Shown: positions 17,326-26,724, numbered from the stretch's first letter. The stretch is DNA of 64,000 nt from Paeniglutamicibacter antarcticus_C (GCF_039544305.1 NZ_BAABLK010000022.1:283373-347372); one strand, 5' to 3'. The notes: generated by a model not told the origin, from the letters alone. Program-made: numbers and translations.

Positions 17326-18358
17326 TGCGTTTCCTGGTTTTTAGCAGCAGGGCCAGGAAGATGGTGGCGCCAAGAACGCTCATCACCATGCCCACGGGAA
17401 CTTCGTAGGGGAAGTGGATGGTGCGTCCGATGATGTCGCAGATGAGCACAAAGCCGGCACCGAAGAGCGCGGTCCACGGCACCGCACGGCGCAGGTTGTC
17501 CCCGAAAAGCAGTGACACGATGTTCGGCACGATCAACCCCAGGAACGGCACGGCACCCACGACGGTGACCACGACGGCGGAAATCAGCGAGACAAGCACC
17601 AGGCCCAGGCGCATGATCGCCTTGTGGTTCATCCCCAGGTTGGTGGTGAAGTCCGCGCCCAGGCCGGCGACGGTGAACCGGTCAGCGGCCAGGTAACCGG
17701 CCAGGGTGAGCACCGCGACGATCCACAAAAGCTCGTAGCGTCCGCGAAGCACCCCGGAGAAGTCACCGATCATCCAGTTGCTCAAGGTCTGGAGCAGATC
17801 GTACTTGTAGGCGAAGAACGTGGTCACCGAGCCGATCACACCGCCGAGCATGATGCCCACGATGGGCACCAGCAACGTGTTGCGCGCCGGTAGGCGCCCC
17901 AGCACGGCAAGGAACAGTGCGGTGCCGCCGAGGGCGAAGATGCTTGCCACGCCCATCTTCATTATGAGCGGCGCCGCGGGGATCGCCACGGTGACCACCA
18001 GGATGCCCAGCGTCGCTGACTCCACGGTGCCCACGGTCGAGGGTTCGACGAAACGGTTGCGCACCATCAGCTGCAGGATCAACCCGGCTACCGCCACGGC
18101 TGTGCCGGCAAGGATGACAGCCAGGGTGCGCGGCACCCGGGAAATCCAGAACAGGTCCCAGGCCTCGTTCTCACCGGCCAGCAGCTGCGGAAGGCTCACC
18201 TCGGAGACCCCGACGAACAAGCTCACCACCGCAAGCACGAGCACCAGGACGGTGCCCAGTGCCAGCCACCGCGATTCGGCGGGGATTCTGGAACGCCGGC
18301 CGGCCACCGCGGGGGTTTCCCCCACGGTGGCCGGCCGACTTATTACTGGTGTGCTCAT
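17315..18358 (-). CDS. Siderophore ABC importer permease (YclN-like)
   Basis: A 347-residue FecCD-type permease. After a 30-residue cytoplasmic tail it has about ten membrane segments, with RNRFVEPSTVGTVESATLGI and the loop VGAVPFLGLIVPNIVSLLFG, matching the YclN side of YclN/YclO heterodimers. It lies 26 bp after the binding-protein gene and overlaps the second permease. Together they make the membrane channel of the operon's siderophore importer. Confidence 0.88.
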   Translation of the reverse strand: MSTPVISRPATVGETPAVAGRRSRIPAESRWLALGTVLVLVLAVVSLFVGVSEVSLPQLLAGENEAWDLFWISRVPRTLAVILAGTAVAVAGLILQLMVRNRFVEPSTVGTVESATLGILVVTVAIPAAPLIMKMGVASIFALGGTALFLAVLGRLPARNTLLVPIVGIMLGGVIGSVTTFFAYKYDLLQTLSNWMIGDFSGVLRGRYELLWIVAVLTLAGYLAADRFTVAGLGADFTTNLGMNHKAIMRLGLVLVSLISAVVVTVVGAVPFLGLIVPNIVSLLFGDNLRRAVPWTALFGAGFVLICDIIGRTIHFPYEVPVGMVMSVLGATIFLALLLKTRKRNAK

Positions 18359-18384
18359 GGTGTGGGCGCGTCCGTGGGCTATGC

Positions 18385-19329
18385 CTACAGTGCCGCGGCA
18401 ACCTCGTCGATCATCTTGTTGGTGTTGTTCAGTCCATACCCGATCATGTACCAGGAGGTTGCATCGAGGTTCACGATCTTGTCGTTCTTTGCGGCGTTGG
18501 TCGAAGCGACAAGCTCGTTGTCAAGCACTGCCTTGGCCGCATCCCCGCCGGTGCCCATGGCGGAGTCGCGATCAACAACGTAAAGCGTATCGGGGTTGTT
18601 GGTCTTGAGGAATTCAAAGGAGATCGATTCGCCGTGCGGTCCCTCGGACTTGATGTCCGCCACGGTGTCGACCCCCAGCACGTCGTGGATCAACCCGAAG
18701 CGCGAGCCCGCACCGTAGGCGGTCAATTCGCCGCCGGAGGTCATGATGATCAGGCCCTTGCCGCCGTTGGGGCTTTTGGCCTTGGTGTCGGCGATCTTGG
18801 TTTCCAGGGCGGCAAGCTGGTCGGTGACCTTGGACTCCGCATCGAAGATCTCGCCGAGCTTGCCGGTCTGTTCCTTGAAGGATTCCAACGGCTTGGTGAT
18901 GTCCACGGATAGGTCGACGGTCGGTGCGATCTTGGAGAGTTCCTCGTAGGAGCTAGCGGTGCGTCCGGTGATGATGATCAGGTCGGGATTGCCGCTGGAG
19001 ATGGCCTCGAAGTCCGGTTCCTTCATGGAACCGATCTTGGCGACCGAGGAATCGTTGTATTTCTTCAATGCCTCGGGGAACTTTGTCTCTGGAACGCCAT
19101 CGGCGTCAACCCCCAACGCGTCCATGGAATCCAGCACGCCAAGGTCGAAGGTGTAGACGGTCTTCGGGTTCACCGGGACATCGGTGGTTCCCTGGGCATG
19201 GGTGATGCTCACCGTCTTGTTCGAATCGGCGTTGGCCGCCGGTTCGGCGGATCCGCCGCAAGCGGTCAGTGCGAACAGGGATGCGCCGGCGGCGAATGCG
19301 CCAAGTACGACGCGAACAGGGGTCTTCAC
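18385..19329 (-). CDS. Siderophore-binding lipoprotein (YclQ-like)
   Basis: A 314-residue class III periplasmic-binding-type lipoprotein and first gene of the importer operon. The signal peptide ends in a lipobox LTAC-GG (cysteine at residue 24). The body has the Fe-siderophore fold: TTDVPVNPKTVYTFDLGVLD, EAISSGNPDLIIITGRTA, and YLVVDRDSAMGTGG-like YVVDRDSAMG. Similarity of arrangement points to YclQ, the petrobactin/catecholate-binding protein. A candidate IdeR box lies about 160 bp upstream, so iron repression is likely. Confidence 0.9.
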   Translation of the reverse strand: MKTPVRVVLGAFAAGASLFALTACGGSAEPAANADSNKTVSITHAQGTTDVPVNPKTVYTFDLGVLDSMDALGVDADGVPETKFPEALKKYNDSSVAKIGSMKEPDFEAISSGNPDLIIITGRTASSYEELSKIAPTVDLSVDITKPLESFKEQTGKLGEIFDAESKVTDQLAALETKIADTKAKSPNGGKGLIIMTSGGELTAYGAGSRFGLIHDVLGVDTVADIKSEGPHGESISFEFLKTNNPDTLYVVDRDSAMGTGGDAAKAVLDNELVASTNAAKNDKIVNLDATSWYMIGYGLNNTNKMIDEVAAAL

Positions 19330-19488
19330 GATGTTTTCTCCGATAGTGGTGACTGCTGCCCGAAGCTTTCGGTAAATAGCGAACAGTGCTGTGCGGTAAA
19401 TGAGTTCAGAGAAGACGCTATCGATAAGGTCGACCTACGCGCAAGCCATGCAACCGCAACGGGTTGTCATTATGAAACCACGGGATGG

Positions 19489-19507
19489 GTAGGGTTGCCT
19501 AACAAAA
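19489..19507. promoter_or_regulatory. Candidate DtxR/IdeR iron box
   Basis: GTAGGGTTGCCTAACAAAA matches about 14 of 19 positions of the palindromic consensus TTAGGTTAGSCTAACCTAA, counted by eye. It is about 160 bp before the yclQ-like gene, in the only long non-coding stretch ahead of that operon. Confidence 0.6.
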
Positions 19508-19679
19508 CCCGAGAAGCCGGGGATGCGGTGGGGGCGGAAGAGTCAAAAGTGACCTCGCTCACATGCCGGGTTTGCCGTCCCGGGGACCGGACTTGCCGCC
19601 CCGAGGCAGCGAAGGGGTAGCGTGCGGGGTGAACCCGATGCCCGATGCGGGCGGGCGCGGGATGCCTCGGGGGGCTTAC

Positions 19680-20480
19680 CTAGCGTCCGCGCCGGGCCAG
19701 CCTTTCTACCAGGGCGTCGGGCGCGATCCGGGCCACGGCGACGGCGATCTTGTACAAGGCCGAGGGTACGGAGACCGACTTGCCCGCCTCGCTGTCCTCC
19801 AGGGCCTGCCGCACGACGTTTTCGGCGGTAAGCCAGGCCCATGCGGGGATCTTGGATTGGTCCGCGCCCATCCGGTCGTGGAACTCGGTGCGGACGAACC
19901 CCGGGCACAGTGCTGTGACGCTGATGCCGCGGTCCGCGTAGAACACATTGGCCCACCGGCTGAAGTTCACCATCATGGCCTTGGCTGCGGAATAGCTTCC
20001 GCGTGGGGTGTACGCGGCGACCGAGGCCACGTTGATGATTCTGCCCCCGGCGCCCAAGCCCATGGCTCGCAGTGCGGCATGCATTAGCACCAGCGGGGTT
20101 TGGGTGTGGATGCGCAGATGCCTAAGCTCCGCATCGAGATCGTTGTCGGCAAAGTTGCCCAGCATCCCGAATCCGGCATTGTTCACCAGCAGCGAGACCG
20201 GGGCATTCGACCGGGACAGGCGGTCCGCAACGAGTTGCACCCCGGCATCGGAGACCAGGTCGGCGGCCAGGACCTGGATGTCGACGGCAAACTGTGCCTG
20301 CAGTCGTGCGGCGAGTTCGGCCAGCCTTTGCCCATCGCGTGCCACGATCACCAGATCGAGCCCCTTGGCGGCTAGTTGGGCACAGAATTGCGCGCCGAGT
20401 CCCGAGGTGGCGCCGGTGATCAGTGCCGTGCCCCTGCCGCGGTGGGGGTTGTTGCTTGTCGGCGTCGGGTTTTCGTCCAT
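19680..20480 (-). CDS. Short-chain dehydrogenase (DltE/YqjQ-like)
   Basis: A 266-residue classical SDR. Residues about 18-26 are TGATSGLG, then NNAGFGMLGNF, NVASVAAYTP, the YSAAK catalytic pair (YxxxK), and LCPGFVRTEFHDR after it. These fit the SDR group with broad carbonyl reductase annotations. The ATG giving MDENPTPTSN is used. It is divergent from the second siderophore-binding protein, with a candidate iron box between them, but nothing ties its reaction to iron. Substrate unknown. Confidence 0.82.
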   Translation of the reverse strand: MDENPTPTSNNPHRGRGTALITGATSGLGAQFCAQLAAKGLDLVIVARDGQRLAELAARLQAQFAVDIQVLAADLVSDAGVQLVADRLSRSNAPVSLLVNNAGFGMLGNFADNDLDAELRHLRIHTQTPLVLMHAALRAMGLGAGGRIINVASVAAYTPRGSYSAAKAMMVNFSRWANVFYADRGISVTALCPGFVRTEFHDRMGADQSKIPAWAWLTAENVVRQALEDSEAGKSVSVPSALYKIAVAVARIAPDALVERLARRGR

Positions 20481-20598
20481 GATGTGAGCCTAGTCATCAA
20501 TGGGCCGTTTGGCCTGCGGGACGGCGGGGTTTTTTGGGGTGTGCACGGGTGTGACGATCGGTAATTAGGGGTCAAGTACGTTGCCTAATTGGATTTAG

Positions 20599-20617
20599 TG
20601 AGGATAGCCTTACTCCT
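20599..20617. promoter_or_regulatory. Candidate DtxR/IdeR iron box
   Basis: TGAGGATAGCCTTACTCCT shares the central AGGATAGCCTTACT dyad with the IdeR consensus (about 12 of 19 positions by eye). It lies 99 bp upstream of the second siderophore-binding protein gene. Confidence 0.55.
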
Positions 20618-20715
20618 TAGATGGGCCCAGCGCCCGCAAGCACGATGTCCGCCGATCCGGCGTCCAATCGCACCAGAAGGCACTTCTGCCACCTACCCGA
20701 AGGATCTACCAGCCC

Positions 20716-21762
20716 ATGACGTTCACCCGACGAGCCGGCCTGATCACCGCGGCCTCAGCAGCACTTGCCTTGACCCTTGGGGCGTGCGGCTCAACGGCCG
20801 GTTCCACACCTGAAAGCCCTTCTGCCGCGTCCGATTCTTCCTACCCGGTGAGCATCGAGCACATCTACGGCGCCACGGAGATCCCCCAGCGGCCGGAGCG
20901 CGTGGCCACGGTCTCTTGGGTGAACGCGGACGCTGTGCTGGCCTTGGGCGTGGTCCCGGTGGGGATGGCCGAGGACGACTGGGGCAACAACGATCAGGGA
21001 TCCACGGATTGGAAGGATGTTAAGCTCTCCGAGCTCGGCGCCTCGATCGGCACCGAGAAGGCCCCGAAGCAGTATTCGGAAAAAGACGGAGTGAACTTCA
21101 CGGCCATCGCGGAGACCCAGCCCGACCTGATCGTCGCGGGGTACTCGGGCTTGACGCAGGAGGAATACGACAAGCTCTCGAAGATCGCCCCGGTGATCGG
21201 CCCCGTTGCCCCGAACTACACCTCAAGCTGGCAGCAGGTGACCACGGCGGTGGGCCAGGCATTGGGCAAGGACGACGACGCCGCAGCACTGGTCAAGGAT
21301 GTCGAGGGCCAGCTCTCGGACGCGGCCCGGGCCAATCCTGTATTCAAGGACACCACCTTTATCGCCGGCAACCTCGAGACTGCCGACGGGGGCATCAACC
21401 TCTACGCCACCGGGGACTCGCGTCCTCGGTTCCTGAGCGCTTTGGGCATGACCCAAGCGCCGATGGTGGACGAAAACGTCAAGGATGGCGAATTTTATCT
21501 CCCGTGGGCGGCCGAGCGGGGAAATGAGCTTGACTCGGATATCTTCTTCACCTGGATCCCGGCGGGGTCCACCACGGATGCGATCAAGAACGACACGCTT
21601 TTCGCACAGATCCCCGCGGTAGCCAACGGTGGGCTTGTGGCCGCGGCCAACGACATGGAGGTGCTCTCCATCTCGGCAGCATCCCCGCTGTCGGTGCCCT
21701 ACGCCATCGAGAAAGTGGTCCCGGCATTGGCCGCAGGCGCCCAGACGGCAACGGGCAAGTAG
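20716..21762 (+). CDS. Iron-siderophore ABC transporter binding lipoprotein
   Basis: A 348-residue class III substrate-binding lipoprotein with lipobox LGAC-GS (cysteine near residue 24). Typical segments of the FepB/FhuD-like fold are YGATEIPQRPERVATVSWVN, ETQPDLIVAGYSGLTQEEYD, the glycine-tyrosine-serine hinge, and AAERGNELDSDIFFTWIP. It is separated from its probable permeases (22639-24791) by a minus-strand MBL gene, which is unusual for such operons. The start ATG at 20716 follows CCAGCCC without a strong ribosome site. Candidate iron box upstream. Confidence 0.88.
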   Translation: MTFTRRAGLITAASAALALTLGACGSTAGSTPESPSAASDSSYPVSIEHIYGATEIPQRPERVATVSWVNADAVLALGVVPVGMAEDDWGNNDQGSTDWKDVKLSELGASIGTEKAPKQYSEKDGVNFTAIAETQPDLIVAGYSGLTQEEYDKLSKIAPVIGPVAPNYTSSWQQVTTAVGQALGKDDDAAALVKDVEGQLSDAARANPVFKDTTFIAGNLETADGGINLYATGDSRPRFLSALGMTQAPMVDENVKDGEFYLPWAAERGNELDSDIFFTWIPAGSTTDAIKNDTLFAQIPAVANGGLVAAANDMEVLSISAASPLSVPYAIEKVVPALAAGAQTATGK

Positions 21763-21799
21763 CCGGCGCCCGGCAAGGGGGACCCAGCACCTGATGTCA

Positions 21800-22591
21800 T
21801 CATGCTTCGACCTGGCCGAGATAGTCCAATTGCGCTTCCACCGATTTTTCCGCCGCGGCGCGCACCGAGGGATCGACCTGCGCGTACACCAGATCGGTGA
21901 CCTGGCCGATCCCGGGTTCTTGTGTGCCCTCGCGGCGCAGCTGTGCCAGCGCGGTTCTGACCTGCGCCAACCGTTCGTGCCGGTGGTCGCGGTACTGGCG
22001 CACAATGTTGTGCAGCGATTCAAGGACCGGTCCATGGGCCGGGAGCACGCGGGCATCGGGTGCGCCCTCGAGCAGGTCAAGGGAGGCCAAATAGTCGGCC
22101 AGTCTTCCGTCGGGTGCATCCAAGATGGTGGTTCCGCGCCCGAGGATCGTGTCTCCGGTGAGCATCGAGGCGTCGGAGCCGTCGTGCGGAAGCAGGAAGC
22201 ACAACGAGTCCGAGGTGTGTCCCGGGGTGTGCAGCACTTGCACTACCAGCCCTGCGGCCTGGATTTCCTCGCCGTGCCCAAGCACCGGTGCCTCCCGGCA
22301 GTGCTCGGGCAGTGCGGCGCGCACCGGCGCACCGGTCAGCCGGTGCAGGGTGTCGATTCCCGCGGTGTGGTCCCGATGGCGGTGGGTGACCAGGATCAGC
22401 TCCACCGATTCGGCGGCAAGGGCGGCCAAGTGGCGGGCATCATCAGGTCCGGGGTCCACGATGATCGCGTGTTCGGATCCCGGCGCGCGCAGGATGTAGG
22501 AGTTGGTTCCCTCCAACGACATCGGTCCGGGGTTGGGGGCGAGCAGGAAGGATGCCTGCCCGGAAACGCGGTGAGCCTGTTGCCTGGTCAT
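21800..22591 (-). CDS. MBL-fold metallo-hydrolase (LACTB2-like)
   Basis: A 263-residue metallo-beta-lactamase-fold hydrolase. The metal motif THRHRDH (HxHxDH, residues 70-75) is intact, followed by HTPGHTSDSLCF (third histidine), LTGDTILGRGTT (bridging aspartate) and PAHGPVLES (last histidine). The subgroup resembles LACTB2/RNase-Z-like proteins, which act on nucleic acids or thioesters. The ATG giving MTRQQAHRV is used; an upstream extension of 54 codons overlaps the divergent permease gene and is rejected. Confidence 0.85.
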   Translation of the reverse strand: MTRQQAHRVSGQASFLLAPNPGPMSLEGTNSYILRAPGSEHAIIVDPGPDDARHLAALAAESVELILVTHRHRDHTAGIDTLHRLTGAPVRAALPEHCREAPVLGHGEEIQAAGLVVQVLHTPGHTSDSLCFLLPHDGSDASMLTGDTILGRGTTILDAPDGRLADYLASLDLLEGAPDARVLPAHGPVLESLHNIVRQYRDHRHERLAQVRTALAQLRREGTQEPGIGQVTDLVYAQVDPSVRAAAEKSVEAQLDYLGQVEA

Positions 22592-22638
22592 GGCACCCAG
22601 TCTAGGGCCACCGGGCGGGGCCGCACCGGTGTCACGAA

Positions 22639-23703
22639 GTGCATTTCGTGAGCGTGGCACCCGTAAGCGATGCCCCGTCCACGAGGGGTGGTGCACGCGC
22701 TTCCCGGGGGAATCTCCGGTCCGTGGCCCTCGGTCTGGGGCTGCTGGCCGCACTCGTCGTTGCCCTTTTCGCGTCCCTGCTCATCGGGGCCCGGCCCATC
22801 TCGGTGAACACCGTATTTCAGGCGCTCACGGACTTCGACGCGGGCAACGGGGACCATGCGGTGGTCGCGGCCCGTATCCCGCGCACCGTGGCGGGGCTGT
22901 TGATTGGTGCCTCGTTGGGCCTGGCGGGGGCAGGGATGCAGGGCATCACCCGCAACCCGTTGGCGGACCCCGGGATCCTGGGGGTCAACGCGGGGGCGGC
23001 ACTTGCGGTGGTCATGGGCATCCACTTTTTCGCCGTGGGCACGCTGCAGGGCTACATCCTTTTCGCGTTCCTCGGTGCGGCCGGGGCCTCGGTGCTGGTC
23101 TATGCCATTGCCTCGTTGGGCCGCGACGGGGCGACGCCGCTGAAGCTCGCTTTGGCCGGGGCGGCGATGGCCGCGGGCCTGGGCTCATTGACCAGCGCGG
23201 TGCTGATGATCGGCCAAGAGGCGCTGGACAGGTTCAGGTTTTGGCAGGTCGGAACCCTGGGCGCCCGGGACGTGCCGGAAATGCTGGGTGTCCTTCCGTT
23301 CCTGCTGGCGGGAGGCGTCGCGGTGCTGCTTGGCGCCCGTCTGTTCAATGCGCTTGCGCTGGGCGATGACTCCGCCCGCGGGCTGGGCTTCCGGGTGGGC
23401 CGCGGGCGCGCGCTGTCCGCCGTTGGCGTGGTCCTTCTCTGCGGTGCCGCCACGGCACTTGCCGGTCCCATCGGGTTCGTCGGGTTGATCGTTCCCCACG
23501 CGATCAGGGCCCTGGCCGGAGCCGATTACCGGTGGTTGCTGCCGCTTTCGATGCTGGCGGGACCGGTGCTGCTGCTGTGCGCCGATGTGGTGGGCCGGGT
23601 CATCGCCCCGCCGGCCGAAATCCAGGTCGGGGTCATGACCGCACTGCTTGGGGCCCCGCTCTTCCTCTGGCTGCTGCGTCGCGGAAGGAAGGTCACGTTG
23701 TGA
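22639..23703 (+). CDS. Iron-siderophore ABC importer permease
   Basis: A 354-residue FecCD-family permease with about ten transmembrane segments. GMQGITRNPLADPGILGVNA is the signature coupling-loop motif of FepD/FhuB-type subunits, with GFVGLIVPHAIRALAGADYR as the second loop. The start is one of three clustered GTG codons (22639, 22648, 22654); the first is given. It overlaps the next permease by four bases (GTGA). No iron box was seen in the 47-bp gap to the divergent MBL gene, so its promoter is unresolved. Confidence 0.88.
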   Translation: MHFVSVAPVSDAPSTRGGARASRGNLRSVALGLGLLAALVVALFASLLIGARPISVNTVFQALTDFDAGNGDHAVVAARIPRTVAGLLIGASLGLAGAGMQGITRNPLADPGILGVNAGAALAVVMGIHFFAVGTLQGYILFAFLGAAGASVLVYAIASLGRDGATPLKLALAGAAMAAGLGSLTSAVLMIGQEALDRFRFWQVGTLGARDVPEMLGVLPFLLAGGVAVLLGARLFNALALGDDSARGLGFRVGRGRALSAVGVVLLCGAATALAGPIGFVGLIVPHAIRALAGADYRWLLPLSMLAGPVLLLCADVVGRVIAPPAEIQVGVMTALLGAPLFLWLLRRGRKVTL

Positions 23704-24791
23704 ACCCACCGACTCGCAATACCCTGCAGGGCGCCGTCACCAATGCCTTGGAGCAGGCGCGGCGCGAACCCGGTACCACAAGAGACCGGGCCCCCCGGGG
23801 AGGCCGGAATCCCGTGGCGCGCATCAATGTCCTGGCGGCGGCCGGCATCGTCGTGGCCGTTGCGCTGAACCTGCTCGCCGGGCGCCACCCGATCGCCTTC
23901 GGGGACCTGCTGGCTGCACTGGGAGGAAAAGTGGTTCCCGCCGTCTCCTTCATGCTCTGGGAAGACAGGTTGCCCCAGGCCGCGGTGGGATTGCTCGCCG
24001 GCGCCGCGTTCGGGGCCTCGGGCGCGATCTTCCAGCGCATGCTGCGCAACCCGTTGGCCAGCCCCGACGTGATCGGCGTCGGCTACGGCGCCTCCGCCGC
24101 GGCGGTGGCGGGCATGCTGCTCTTTGGTGCACAGGGCCTGGGCCTGTCACTGCTCGCCTGTGCCGGTGGACTGGCCGTGGCCCTGCTGATCTACGCGATC
24201 GCCGATTCGGGCAGGCATACCGGGGCACGGCTGATCCTTGCCGGCATCGCGGTGGCGGCGATGCTCCAGGGGATCATCCAATACCTGCTCACCCGCACGG
24301 ACGTGCGCACTGCGTCGGACGCCTTGCGCTGGCTGACCGGATCGCTCTCCGCCAGCACCTGGGAGCGGGCGGGTTTGCTGGCGGCGGCACTGGCCATCCT
24401 GCTGCCGCTGCTGGTTCCGGCAGCCTCGAAACTGCGCATCCTGGAACTCGGCGATGACTCCGCAGCGGGGCTCGGGCTCAATGTGCGCGCCACCCGGCTG
24501 GGGCTGATCCTGCTGGGTGTCGGGCTCACCGCCGTGGCAACCGCCGTCACCGGACCACTGGCCTTCATCTCGTTTTTGGCCGGCCCGCTGGCGCTGCGCC
24601 TGTGCGCCGGACGCAGCCACCTGGGATCGGCCGCGCTCATCGGTGCGCTGCTGGTCACCACCGCCACCTTCATGGCCTCGAACATCTTGCCCGACATACA
24701 ATTACCAGTTGGCGTCGTGACCGGCGCACTGGGAGCACCGTTCCTGATTTGGGTTCTGGTGCGTTCCAACAAGGAAGGGACAGGAGCCTAG
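23700..24791 (+). CDS. Iron-siderophore ABC importer permease
   Basis: A 363-residue FecCD permease, partner of the preceding one. It has FQRMLRNPLASPDVIGVGYG as the coupling-loop signature and GPLAFISFLAGPLALRLCAG as the second, matching the FepG-like side. It starts with a GTG that overlaps the upstream stop (GTGA), which signals translational coupling and rules out the longer open frame. Its stop TAG is two bases before the fused ATPase gene's ATG. Confidence 0.88.
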   Translation: MNPPTRNTLQGAVTNALEQARREPGTTRDRAPRGGRNPVARINVLAAAGIVVAVALNLLAGRHPIAFGDLLAALGGKVVPAVSFMLWEDRLPQAAVGLLAGAAFGASGAIFQRMLRNPLASPDVIGVGYGASAAAVAGMLLFGAQGLGLSLLACAGGLAVALLIYAIADSGRHTGARLILAGIAVAAMLQGIIQYLLTRTDVRTASDALRWLTGSLSASTWERAGLLAAALAILLPLLVPAASKLRILELGDDSAAGLGLNVRATRLGLILLGVGLTAVATAVTGPLAFISFLAGPLALRLCAGRSHLGSAALIGALLVTTATFMASNILPDIQLPVGVVTGALGAPFLIWVLVRSNKEGTGA

Positions 24792-24793
24792 CC

Positions 24794-26707
24794 ATGGCAC
24801 TTCTCGAAGCACAGGACCTCACGCTCGGCTACGATGCGGTGAGCATCCTGGACGAGCTCTCGCTGCAACTTCCCACCGGCGAGGTGACGATCATCGTGGG
24901 CGCCAACGGTTGCGGAAAATCAACCCTGCTCCGTGGCCTGGCCCGGCTGCTCAAGCCGGCAGGGGGCAAGGTGCTGCTCAACGGGGAAGACATCCACGGC
25001 CGTCCCGCCCGCGAAGTCGCCAAACTGCTGGGCTTGCTGCCGCAGACCCCGACGGCGCCGGATGGCATCAGCGTGCGCGAACTGATCGGTCGCGGCCGCT
25101 ACCCCCACCAGGGCTGGTTCAAGCGTTTCACCTCCCAGGACGAGGCCGCGGTGGAACGTGCCATGAAGATGACCAACACCACCGACCTGGCCGAGCGCCT
25201 CGTTGACGAGCTCTCCGGCGGGCAGCGCCAACGCGTCTGGATCGCAATGGCCCTGGCGCAGGAGACCGAGTTGCTCTTGCTCGACGAACCAACCACCTAC
25301 CTAGACGTCGCGCACCAGCTCGAGGTCCTGGATGTCATCTCCGAGCTGAACCGCACCCGCGGCACCACGGTGGTGATCGTGCTTCATGACCTGAACTTGG
25401 CCGCGCGATACGCCGACCATCTGATCGCATTGAAGCAGGGGAAGGTCGTGGCCGCCGGACATCCGGCGGACATCGTCACCGAGGAGATGGTCAAGAACGT
25501 CTTTTCCATGCCATGCCGCGTCATCCCGGACCCGGTGGCCGGCACCCCGCTGGTGCTACCCATCGGCAGGCACCGAGTGCTGCGCGCGGAGTCCGTGCTG
25601 GCGGCCAAGGGCATCCATCGCACGCAGAATCCCGATGCGGGACTCGAAGCCGGAACCGCTGCGGCAACCGGGGCTGCGCAGACCGGGCCCGCCGCAAACG
25701 CAGCAAGCGAAGAAACCTCCCAACGGGCCGAAAACGTCAGTGAAATACTTGCCTTTGGCACCCACGTGCTGGGCGTCGAGCGGATCGGGGAGAACTTCAC
25801 GCGGATCACCCTCGGCGGAGCGGACCTGGAGCACTTCGGTGCAGGCCACCAGCCCCTTGACCTGCGCATCAAGCTGTTGATGCAGACGGACGCCGCCGGG
25901 AACACGAGCAGGCAGTTCGGGTCGCTGCGCCCCGGCGCAGTGCTGTCCGCGGACGAGGCCACCGGCTGGTACCGCCGCTGGCTCGGGTTGCCCGCCGAAT
26001 CCCGCGGCGCCATGCGCACCTACACCGTGCGGGCCCTGCGCCCGGCCGGGCACCGGGACAATCGCGGCACCGGGGCGGAAATCGACATCGACTTCGTGCT
26101 GCATCTGAGTACCGAGGGTGGCCAGCCCTCCGGGGGGCCGGCCACCATGTGGGCGGCCCACGCGGAAATCGGTGATGAGCTGCTCTTGCTGGGACCCAAC
26201 AAGGCGCTGTGTTCCGCGGATTACGGGGGCATCGAGTTCCGCCCCGGGAGCGCCAAGCGGATCCTGTTGGCCGGGGATGAGACCGCGGCGCCGGCGATCT
26301 GTTCGATCCTCGAGTCCCTTCCGGCCGGCATCACCGGCCATGCCTTGATCGAGGTGCCGGAAACCGCCGACATCCAGGGCTCAACGACACGCTCGGGTGT
26401 CAGCGTCCAATGGCTGCCGCGTGGATTGCATCCACACGGTGAACTGCTTGCCGCGGCGGTGCGCGAGGTGGTGGCTATCCCCGGTGCCGGAGCGGTGATC
26501 ACCGGAGCGGAGCCGGAGGACGTCAATGTGGATGAGGAGATCCTCTGGGAGACCGCCACGGCCTCCACCCAGCCGTTCTATGCATGGTTGGCCGGCGAGG
26601 CGGGTGTCATCAAGGAAATGCGCCGCTACCTGGTGCGCGAGGCAGGCATGGACCGCAGGCAGGTCGCGTTCATGGGGTATTGGCGCCGGGGCAAGTCGGA
26701 AAACTAG
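24794..26707 (+). CDS. Siderophore importer ATPase fused to siderophore-interacting reductase (SIP)
   Basis: A 637-residue two-domain protein. Residues 1-265 are a FepC-like ABC ATPase: Walker A GANGCGKST (36-44), signature LSGGQ (140-144), Walker B ending LLDEP (162-166), H-loop His198. Residues 265-318 are an alanine/glycine-rich linker. Residues 319-637 are a SIP/ViuB-type FAD and NAD(P)H ferric-siderophore reductase: RTYTVR (408-413) for flavin, GDETAAPAI (494-502) for the pyridine nucleotide, WLAGEAGVIKEMRRYL (598-613) and the closing GYWRRG (628-633). It follows both permeases and would couple uptake to reductive iron release at the membrane. One continuous frame; no frameshift seen. 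Confidence 0.9.
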   Translation: MALLEAQDLTLGYDAVSILDELSLQLPTGEVTIIVGANGCGKSTLLRGLARLLKPAGGKVLLNGEDIHGRPAREVAKLLGLLPQTPTAPDGISVRELIGRGRYPHQGWFKRFTSQDEAAVERAMKMTNTTDLAERLVDELSGGQRQRVWIAMALAQETELLLLDEPTTYLDVAHQLEVLDVISELNRTRGTTVVIVLHDLNLAARYADHLIALKQGKVVAAGHPADIVTEEMVKNVFSMPCRVIPDPVAGTPLVLPIGRHRVLRAESVLAAKGIHRTQNPDAGLEAGTAAATGAAQTGPAANAASEETSQRAENVSEILAFGTHVLGVERIGENFTRITLGGADLEHFGAGHQPLDLRIKLLMQTDAAGNTSRQFGSLRPGAVLSADEATGWYRRWLGLPAESRGAMRTYTVRALRPAGHRDNRGTGAEIDIDFVLHLSTEGGQPSGGPATMWAAHAEIGDELLLLGPNKALCSADYGGIEFRPGSAKRILLAGDETAAPAICSILESLPAGITGHALIEVPETADIQGSTTRSGVSVQWLPRGLHPHGELLAAAVREVVAIPGAGAVITGAEPEDVNVDEEILWETATASTQPFYAWLAGEAGVIKEMRRYLVREAGMDRRQVAFMGYWRRGKSEN

Positions 26708-26724
26708 GTCTGGCCGGGTTCGGC

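Noticed and set aside
22592..22753. N-terminal extension of the MBL hydrolase
   Set aside because: It overlaps the divergent permease gene; the MTRQQAHRV start gives the usual family length.
24602..24793. N-terminal extension of the ATPase-SIP fusion
   Set aside because: It overlaps the second permease in another frame; the ATPase begins normally at MALLEAQDLT.
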